Of a stretch of 11,333 bases of DNA, positions 7,125 to 11,333 are shown one piece after another. The DNA is from Phycisphaerales bacterium (lineage in GTDB: Bacteria > Planctomycetota > Phycisphaerae > Tepidisphaerales > Tepidisphaeraceae): NCBI GenBank assembly GCA_028288775.1, contig JAQGHP010000730.1, positions 1-11,333 on the forward strand, given 5' to 3'. The notes under the pieces are model-generated. The model was not told where the DNA came from. It was given only the letters and a program-made list of their open reading frames with translations, and made no database searches. Positions within the stretch are counted from its first letter, which is position 1. The number at the start of each line of letters is the position of its first letter. The translations under genes were made by a program, and so were the position numbers.

Positions 7125-7631
7125 ATGAAAATTCGCTACGACATGGCTTGCTGTTTCGTCGTCCGGCCCGGTGAACAAGCGGGCCAGGCCGAGTTCCTCC
7201 AGCTTCGCCGATCGCCCGGCGAATACCTCGCCGGGGCGTGGTCCACCGTACGCGGGCGTATCGAGGACGGGGAGAAGGCGTGGGAGGCGGCGCTGCGGGA
7301 ACTGCATGAGGAAGCCGGGATCGTTCCCGACGAGTTCTACCAGCTTGATACCGTCGATATTTTCTATCTCCACGGCGACGACACGCTCTGGCACTGCCCG
7401 GGTTTTTGCGCCGTGGTAAAGGGGGACGTGCGCGTCACCCTCAATGAAGAGCACGACGCCTGGCGATGGACCGCACGCGACGAAATCGACCGCAAATTCA
7501 TCTGGCCCGGCGAGCGGGCGCAGCTCGCAGAGCTTTGCCGCGAGGTTTTGGACAACGGCCCGGCGAAGGCGTATCTTCGGATAGAAGTGCCGAAGAAGGA
7601 GCCAGGAGCCAGAAGCCAGAAGCCAGGATAA
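7125..7631 (+). CDS. Nudix hydrolase
   Basis: This is a Nudix-fold pyrophosphohydrolase of 168 residues, cytoplasmic. The Nudix box Gx5Ex7REUxEExGU is exact: GRIEDGEKAWEAALRELHEE plus AGI, with Gly44, Glu50, Arg58, Glu59, Glu62, Glu63 and Gly65. The metal ligands are therefore intact. Substrate is not determined; the FLQLRRSPGEYLAGAWSTVRG lead-in and EEHDAWRWTARDEI in the second half are compatible with the NudB-like (dihydroneopterin triphosphate) or related nucleotide branches, but that is inference. ATG 7125 is 48 bases after the SRPBCC stop, without a clear Shine-Dalgarno. The last ten codons (EPGARSQKPG) are encoded by the left arm of a heptamer-repeat hairpin, and the TAA sits in its loop. 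The natural C-terminus was probably near IEVPKK or slightly beyond, and the element has rewritten the end of the gene. Confidence 0.93.
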   Translation: MKIRYDMACCFVVRPGEQAGQAEFLQLRRSPGEYLAGAWSTVRGRIEDGEKAWEAALRELHEEAGIVPDEFYQLDTVDIFYLHGDDTLWHCPGFCAVVKGDVRVTLNEEHDAWRWTARDEIDRKFIWPGERAQLAELCREVLDNGPAKAYLRIEVPKKEPGARSQKPG

Positions 7632-7680
7632 ATGCTTCGATCCGTACGCTCTTCTACTGGCTTCTGGCTCCTGGCTTCTT
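7596..7680. repeat. Heptamer-array inverted repeat (hairpin) at the end of the Nudix gene
   Basis: The left arm at 7596-7626 is a run of 7-bp units GAGCCAG/AAGCCAG; the right arm at 7657-7680 is the opposite strand (CTGGCTT/CTGGCTC units). The right arm pairs with 7596-7619 at 23 of 24 positions, or with the end of the left arm one unit later at 21 of 24. Immediately right of it, TCAGCAC is repeated twice (7683-7696), again with a 7-bp period. The loop contains the TAA of the Nudix gene. It could also help end that transcript, but there is no T-run. Confidence 0.82.
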
Positions 7681-7703
7681 CCTCAGCACTCAGCACTGAC
7701 CCC

Positions 7704-7710
7704 GGAGGTG
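7704..7710 (+). promoter_or_regulatory. Strong Shine-Dalgarno deciding a TTG start
   Basis: GGAGGTG lies six bases after its GGAGG core from a TTG at 7715. It is one of only two strong Shine-Dalgarno sequences in the window, and it supports the TTG as the start of the Ppx/GppA gene over the in-frame ATG at 7784. Confidence 0.8.
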
Positions 7711-7714
7711 CATC

Positions 7715-9316
7715 TTGGGCGAATCCGCTTCCGCGAAAAAATCACCTTCGACGCTTCCCGCGCCGCATGGGCCGGAGTTGCGGATGGCGGCTATCGATGT
7801 TGGCTCCAACAGCCTGCACATGGTCATCGCGCAGGCCGATCCGGACGGCGCGGTCACAACCCTTTGGCGCATGAAGGAGATGGTGGGCCTGGGACGCATG
7901 AGCTTTCCATCGCACCGGCTCTCCAAAGAGGCGATGGACCGGGCCGCGACCGCGCTGGCCCGCTTCCAGCAGGTGGCGCGCATTCGGGGGTGCGAGAAAA
8001 TACTCGCCGTGGCGACCAGCGCCGTGCGCGAGGCCGAGAACGGCGGCGATTTCCTTATGCGCGTCCGGCGCGAGCTGGGCGTGCCGATCCGCGTCGTCAG
8101 CGCGCGGGATGAGGCCCGGCTCATTTACCTAGGCGTGCGCCATGCGGTGGACCTGGGGACCAAGCCGCACTTTATCCTCGACATCGGGGGCGGCAGCGTC
8201 GAGTTCATTGTCGCCGACAGCTCCAAACCGCAGTTGCTTGAGAGCCGCAAGCTCGGGGCGGCGCGGATGACGGCCAAGTTCGTCAACTCCGACCCCATCA
8301 GCCCCGCCGACTTGAAGAGCCTCACGCAGCATTACGACCGCGAGCTGACGCCGCTTTGCGAGGCGATCAAGGCGCTCAAGCCCGTCGCCGCGATCGGGAC
8401 GAGCGGCACGCTGGAAAACATCGCGGCGATGTGCGCATCCCTCGACGGCCACAACGGGCAGCGCTCGGCGGGCGTGATCCAGCGCGAGCCGCTATCGAAG
8501 CTGGTGGCGAAGCTGCTCGAGAGCCGCACGAAGGACCGCGCCGCGCTGCACGGCCTCGACGACCAGCGGAAGGACCAGATTATCGCCGGGGCACTGCTGG
8601 TGAACGAGTTGTTCCGCCGGCTGGATTTGACGGAAATCCGCGTATGCAAGTCGGCGCTGCGGGAGGGGATTCTCGTCGAATATCTCGCGCGGCATCTGCC
8701 GGAGCTTTCCATCCGCCGGGACGTGCCCGACCCGCGTCGGCGGAGCGTGCTCGACCTCGCCCGCCGTTGTGACTGGCATCAATCCCACGGCGAGCACGTG
8801 GCCCGGCTCTGTCTCGAACTCTTCGACCAGACGCAGTCGCTGCACCGGCTCGGAGCGAGGGAACGCGAGTTGATCGAGTACGCCGCGATGCTCCACGACA
8901 TCGGCTGGCACATCTCCCGCGAGCGGCATCACAAGCACAGCCGCTACCTCATCACCAATGGCGGCCTGAAGAACTTCACGCGCGAGGAAGTCGCGATCGT
9001 CGCGAACATCACGCGGTACCACCGCAAAAGTGCCCCGAAGGAATCGCACCGCCAGTACGCGAAATTGTCGTCTCGCGCGAAAAAAATCGTGCGCGTCGGC
9101 GCGGCCCTGCTGCGCCTGGCCGACGGCCTGGACCGCAGCCATGGATCGGTGGTGTCATCCGTCCGCGCCGAAGTGGGAGAAAAGCGCGTAGACCTCTTCA
9201 TCAAAGCCCGCGGCGACGCCGAGTTGGAAGTCTGGGGCGCGCGAAATAAGATGGAATTATTCCGCGAGGTATTCGACCGAAAGCTGCGCGTGACGCAGGT
9301 GGAAGAAAAGAAGTAA
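7715..9316 (+). CDS. Ppx/GppA-family phosphatase with C-terminal HD domain
   Basis: This is a sugar-kinase/actin-fold phosphatase, 533 residues, acting on inorganic polyphosphate (exopolyphosphatase) or on pppGpp; the two cannot be told apart by eye. Motifs: phosphate-1 loop AAIDVGSNSLHMVIAQ (25-40), ATSAVREAENG (100-110), phosphate-2 DIGGGSVEF (156-164), adenosine-side AIGTSGTLENIAAM (226-239) and LREGIL (315-320). The C-terminal half is an HD-type helical domain: HQSHGEHVARL (355-365), AAMLHDIGWHI (390-400, His394-Asp395) and HHKHSRYLI (405-413). This is the long two-domain architecture of E. coli Ppx/GppA. The start is TTG 7715, chosen because GGAGGTG lies just upstream; the first 23 residues (Ser/Pro/Lys-rich) precede the domain. 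The gene follows the Nudix gene by 83 bases filled by the repeat hairpin and converges on the HicB-like gene. Stress or phosphate control is plausible but not visible here. Confidence 0.93.
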   Translation: MGESASAKKSPSTLPAPHGPELRMAAIDVGSNSLHMVIAQADPDGAVTTLWRMKEMVGLGRMSFPSHRLSKEAMDRAATALARFQQVARIRGCEKILAVATSAVREAENGGDFLMRVRRELGVPIRVVSARDEARLIYLGVRHAVDLGTKPHFILDIGGGSVEFIVADSSKPQLLESRKLGAARMTAKFVNSDPISPADLKSLTQHYDRELTPLCEAIKALKPVAAIGTSGTLENIAAMCASLDGHNGQRSAGVIQREPLSKLVAKLLESRTKDRAALHGLDDQRKDQIIAGALLVNELFRRLDLTEIRVCKSALREGILVEYLARHLPELSIRRDVPDPRRRSVLDLARRCDWHQSHGEHVARLCLELFDQTQSLHRLGARERELIEYAAMLHDIGWHISRERHHKHSRYLITNGGLKNFTREEVAIVANITRYHRKSAPKESHRQYAKLSSRAKKIVRVGAALLRLADGLDRSHGSVVSSVRAEVGEKRVDLFIKARGDAELEVWGARNKMELFREVFDRKLRVTQVEEKK

Positions 9317-9351
9317 TCAGACGGAAGTAGCCAGACGCCGGGGGCGAGATT

Positions 9352-9546
9352 CTAACGCGACCTAGTCCCCCGCAGGTCGGTGTCGCGCCGGTATTCGAGT
9401 ATCAACTCGATTGCTTCCGCAAGGCTCTTGATGCACTCCTCGCGCGTCGAGCCTTGCCCGTTCGCACCGGGGATTTCGGGGCAATACGCGATGTAGCAGT
9501 CGTCCTCTCGCTCGATGACCGCGGTGAGTTCGTTAGGCATGCCCAA
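9352..9546 (-). CDS. HicB-like antitoxin (orphan)
   Basis: This is a small protein (64 residues, or 62 from the second ATG at 9540) with the HicB-type N-terminal domain: LTAVIEREDDCYIAYCPEIPG, then the GSTREECIKSLAEAIELILE helix. HicB proteins neutralise the HicA mRNA interferase in type II toxin-antitoxin pairs. Many solitary HicB-like domains of this size occur in bacteria with no linked toxin. No HicA-like frame is seen on either side: the Ppx/GppA gene converges 35 bases beyond its stop, and about 145 bases containing a GC palindrome lie upstream. There is no DNA-binding C-terminal extension. The short tail (RRDTDLRGTRSR) is basic. Activity as an antitoxin is therefore doubtful. Confidence 0.8.
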   Translation of the reverse strand: MGMPNELTAVIEREDDCYIAYCPEIPGANGQGSTREECIKSLAEAIELILEYRRDTDLRGTRSR

Positions 9547-9633
9547 TGTCCGTTCAGAGGCTTGGAGGCGGTTTCACGTCCCCCTCGCGGCCGGGATGCC
9601 CCGCCCGTGTTCGTGCCGCTGTAGCGACAAGCT

Positions 9634-9652
9634 CATGGGCGAGGCGCCCATG
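9634..9652. repeat. Dispersed GC palindrome, copy 2
   Basis: CATGGGCG-agg-CGCCCATG is identical to the hairpin at 2324-2342. The match extends to T before it and ACA two bases after it. It lies between hicB-like and hisF, which are both transcribed leftward. No other gene is visible in 9547-9692. Confidence 0.8.
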
Positions 9653-9692
9653 TTACAATGAGTTTGAATTAGACCGCATCGATTCGCGACCA

Positions 9693-10463
9693 TCACACCA
9701 ACCGCACCGGCACTCCCGCGTCCGCGAGGAATTGCTTCACCTGCCCGATGCTGTACGTATTGAAGTGAAAGATGCTCGCGGCGAGGGCCGCGTCGGCGTG
9801 GCCTTGTTTCAAGACGTCCAGGATGTGTTGCGGCGAGCCCGCCCCGCCGCTGGCGACTACCGGGATTTTTACCGCGTCGCTCACCGCGGCCGTCATTTCC
9901 AGGTCATAGCCCGCGGTCGTGCCGTCCGCGTTCATTACGTTTAAGACGATCTCGCCCGCGCCCAGCGACTCGGCCTGCTTCACCCAATCCATCACCTTGA
10001 TTCCGGTGCCGATTCTCCCCCCCGCCACGAAGACTTCCCACACCTCAACGCCGTCCTTGGTCACGCGGTTGGCGTCGAGCCCCAACACGGTGGCGCAGCG
10101 GCCGAACTTGCGGGCGACCTCAGCTAAAAGTTTGGGGTTTTGCACCGCGGCGGAGTTGAGGCTTACCTTTTCCGCCCCCGCCTGAATGAGCCGCGTCGCG
10201 TCGGCGAGCGTGCGGATGCCGCCGCCCACGGTCAGCGGCATGAAGATCTGCTCCACGACCTTCTTCACAAGATCGGCCATGATCTCCCGCCCCTCGTGGC
10301 TGGCCGTGATGTCGTAGAAGACCAACTCGTCCGCCCCGTCGTCCTGATACCGCCGGGCCTGCGCGACGGGATCGCCCGCGTCAACATGGTCAAAGAACTT
10401 CACGCCTTTGACCACCCGACCCTTGTCCACGTCCAGGCAGGGGATAATCCGTTTGGTAAGCAT
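9693..10463 (-). CDS. hisF: Imidazole glycerol phosphate synthase, cyclase subunit HisF
   Basis: HisF is the (beta/alpha)8 cyclase that, with the glutaminase HisH, converts PRFAR and ammonia into imidazole glycerol phosphate and AICAR, linking histidine and purine synthesis in the cytoplasm. The 256 residues match the family length. Catalytic Asp11 lies in IIPCLDVDKGRVVKG (6-20) and Asp130 in VLGLDANR (126-133). Phosphate-binding loops are visible as LTVGGGIRT (77-85) and VVASGGAGS (about 202-210). The segment GAGEIVLNVMNADGT (168-182) is of the enterobacterial type (LNMMNQDGV in E. coli). No his operon partner is adjacent: downstream is the HicB-like gene and upstream is tRNA-His, so HisH must come from elsewhere. 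The ATG is preceded by a T-run (10466-10474 on this strand) and a long hairpin, and no Shine-Dalgarno is seen. Confidence 0.97.
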   Translation of the reverse strand: MLTKRIIPCLDVDKGRVVKGVKFFDHVDAGDPVAQARRYQDDGADELVFYDITASHEGREIMADLVKKVVEQIFMPLTVGGGIRTLADATRLIQAGAEKVSLNSAAVQNPKLLAEVARKFGRCATVLGLDANRVTKDGVEVWEVFVAGGRIGTGIKVMDWVKQAESLGAGEIVLNVMNADGTTAGYDLEMTAAVSDAVKIPVVASGGAGSPQHILDVLKQGHADAALAASIFHFNTYSIGQVKQFLADAGVPVRLV

Positions 10464-10465
10464 GG

Positions 10466-10567
10466 AAAAAAGAAAGTTGCTGGTTGCTGGTTGTTAGTTG
10501 CTGGTAAGCAGGAAGGGCGATCTCGTCTTCTGCTTCACCAGCAACTAACAACCAGCAACCAGCAACT
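10466..10567 (-). terminator. Possible terminator after tRNA-His
   Basis: On the minus strand a very stable stem ends at 10475 and is followed by TTCTTTTTT. That is the stem-plus-T-run form of a factor-independent terminator, 8 bases after the mature tRNA end. The stem is far longer than usual and AT-balanced, with no GC-rich base next to the T-run. It may therefore be an accidental terminator or none at all. If it works, hisF needs its own promoter or read-through. Confidence 0.4.
10475..10567. repeat. Perfect 31-bp inverted repeat of heptamers between tRNA-His and hisF
   Basis: The arms 10475-10505 and 10537-10567 are exact reverse complements over all 31 bases. Each is a run of 7-bp units (GTTGCTG, GTTGCTG, GTTGTTA, GTTGCTG). 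The stem continues inward with AAGCAG (10506-10511) and CTGCTT (10530-10535), leaving one bulged base. On the minus strand the hairpin is followed directly by TT-C-TTTTTT and then the hisF ATG, so it has the shape of an intrinsic terminator for the tRNA-His transcript as well as of a hairpin in any hisF leader. Confidence 0.9.
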
Positions 10568-10575
10568 GCTCAAAG

Positions 10576-10649
10576 GGTGACCGACGGGATTTGAACCCGC
10601 GACGTCCAGGACCACAACCTGGCGCTCTACCAACTGAGCTACGGCCACC
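10576..10649 (-). tRNA. tRNA-His (anticodon GTG)
   Basis: The cloverleaf is complete on the minus strand. The acceptor stem is GTGGCCG with CGGTCAC (10642-10648 and 10571-region partner 10577-10583, one G-U pair). The D arm is GCTCAGTTGGTAGAGC. The anticodon stem CCAGG/CCTGG encloses loop TTGTGGT, with anticodon GTG. The T arm has loop TTCAAAT. The extra 5' G(-1) specific to tRNA-His is encoded at 10649, opposite C73 at 10576. CCA is not encoded (CTT follows C73). Confidence 0.97.
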
Positions 10650-10662
10650 ATCGACTGCTGTT

Positions 10663-10690
10663 TTTGTAGCGGATTTCGGGCCAGTGTCAA
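10663..10690 (-). promoter_or_regulatory. Sigma-70-type promoter for tRNA-His
   Basis: On the minus strand a perfect -35 TTGACA (10685-10690) is followed after 16 bases by TACAAA (10663-10668), a four-of-six match to the -10 consensus. Transcription would begin near 10656, a few bases before the tRNA 5' end at 10649. Position and sequence agree well. Confidence 0.75.
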
Positions 10691-11042
10691 TAAGCCGGGC
10701 CGGCTGGCCTTCCTGGCGCGGCGTGGGGCGGGACAATTGCCCAACTGCAAGAATTTTTGCCCGCCTTTCGCCCCGCATCGCACCATCGCAGCCGGCCTGT
10801 GCCGGAGGTTGGCGTAAACATCGCGCATAAGACTGTTCCACTGCAACCACGTTCTTGGCCGAGAATCGGCACTCAGTAAAAATCGATGCTCACCTTGGCG
10901 TTTCCCTGACCGCCTGCGGCGCGGCCTTCGCTCAGAAGGACTTCCATTACAGAACGCGGCCGATCGATGGCGCGCGACGTCGCCGGCGCAGTGGTGTGCC
11001 GGAATCGCGGACGGCCCATCCGATCCGTTGCTCCGGCTTCAC
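10691..11042. other. Intergenic stretch, no supported gene
   Basis: About 350 bases between the tRNA promoter and the ribosome-binding site of the right-edge gene. Open frames here are short, lack family motifs and overlap each other on both strands. Small palindromes are present (for example GCCGA-gaa-TCGGC at 10859-10871), none followed by a T-run. It should contain the promoter of the surface-protein gene, but I see no convincing -35/-10 pair. Confidence 0.6.
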
Positions 11043-11052
11043 GGGAGGAATC

Positions 11053-11333
11053 ATGAACTGGCAATCTCTTCTACCGGGTTCGGGACGCCTTTCGTGGAGG
11101 TCCCAAAAAGTGCGCGCTTTCGCCGAACAACTGGAGAACCGATGCCTGCTTTCCGGATCGAGCCAGGCCCTGCTTGTCGGTTCCGGAATCACAGGGCTGC
11201 CCGCCTCGACCCTCGCGGCCGGCCTGAACGCCGGCCTGATCAACCTCAATAACAATCCGCCCACATCCGCCACTCCCACGAACACTGCATCAGCCACAGC
11301 CGCGGGCGCCAGCCCCGTGACCGGGGTCGGGGC
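11053..11333 (+). CDS. N-terminus of a large planctomycete surface/secreted protein with a LEPR-XLL-like motif (partial)
   Basis: The ATG at 11053 follows a strong Shine-Dalgarno (GGGAGGA, 11043-11049), and the frame stays open to the window edge (93 codons). After a short basic leader (RLSWRSQKVRAF), residues 25-35 read EQLENRCLLSG. That is a good match to the LEPR-XLL-type signature (LE-R-LLS) found at the N-terminus of many large extracellular planctomycete proteins, where it is thought to act in sorting. A hydrophobic, Gly/Ala-rich stretch follows (ALLVGSGITGLPASTLAAGL), then a low-complexity Asn/Thr/Pro/Ala/Ser region (NNNPPTSATPTNTASATAAG), typical of a linker before repeat domains. Size and domains are outside the window. 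It is transcribed away from tRNA-His, about 400 bases from it. Confidence 0.8.
   Translation, partial: MNWQSLLPGSGRLSWRSQKVRAFAEQLENRCLLSGSSQALLVGSGITGLPASTLAAGLNAGLINLNNNPPTSATPTNTASATAAGASPVTGVG

Noticed and set aside
8492..9142. Minus-strand open frame of 216 residues
   Set aside because: It is a shadow of the Ppx/GppA gene, whose motifs are unequivocal on the plus strand.
10873..11064. Minus-strand frame of 63 residues
   Set aside because: It overlaps the start codon and ribosome-binding site of the right-edge gene, and shows no Shine-Dalgarno or recognisable motif.

Overview
The window is most likely chromosomal DNA of a planctomycete (Planctomycetota). The grounds are: high G+C; small proteins with the zinc-ribbon pattern CxxCGY-L-GLP--RCPECG followed by membrane helices; a gene entering at the right edge whose N-terminus carries EQLENRCLLSG, which resembles the LEPR-XLL N-terminal signature of large planctomycete surface proteins; few Shine-Dalgarno sequences; and GC-rich GGGCGAGGCGCCC-type intergenic palindromes. 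I cannot name genus or species.

Layout. (1) 17-3965, minus strand: nuoG, nuoH, nuoI in that order, the middle of a complex I (NADH:quinone oxidoreductase) operon that continues off the left edge. NuoG is compact and NuoH carries a periplasmic insertion of about 75 residues plus a C-terminal extension. (2) 4025-4583, plus: a small two-helix membrane protein whose C-terminal zinc ribbon is out of frame and lacks one cysteine, probably decayed. (3) 4582-5415, minus: an inositol-monophosphatase-family phosphatase. (4) 5538-7631, plus: a zinc-ribbon/multi-helix/SRPBCC protein broken by an apparent one-base frameshift, a second SRPBCC protein overlapping it by a GTGA junction, and a Nudix hydrolase. 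(5) 7715-9316, plus: an Ppx/GppA phosphatase with a C-terminal HD domain, started by TTG behind a strong Shine-Dalgarno. (6) 9352-9546, minus: an orphan HicB-like antitoxin. (7) 9693-10649, minus: hisF, with tRNA-His(GTG) and a convincing promoter upstream of it. (8) 10650-11052: about 400 bases with no supported gene beyond the tRNA promoter. (9) 11053 to the edge, plus: the start of the large surface protein.

Genes working together: nuoG/H/I supply one membrane complex. The two SRPBCC genes are translationally coupled and may share a ligand or process. The rest are housekeeping or unlinked genes in single-gene units.

The most unusual non-genic signal is a family of three hairpins (571-660, 7596-7680, 10475-10567). 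Each arm is a tandem array of 7-bp units of differing sequence, and the loops share a GAAGA-like start. One has a perfect 31-bp stem between tRNA-His and hisF. Another supplies the last codons and the stop of the Nudix gene. A second repeat type, a 19-bp GC palindrome, occurs identically at 2324 and 9634.
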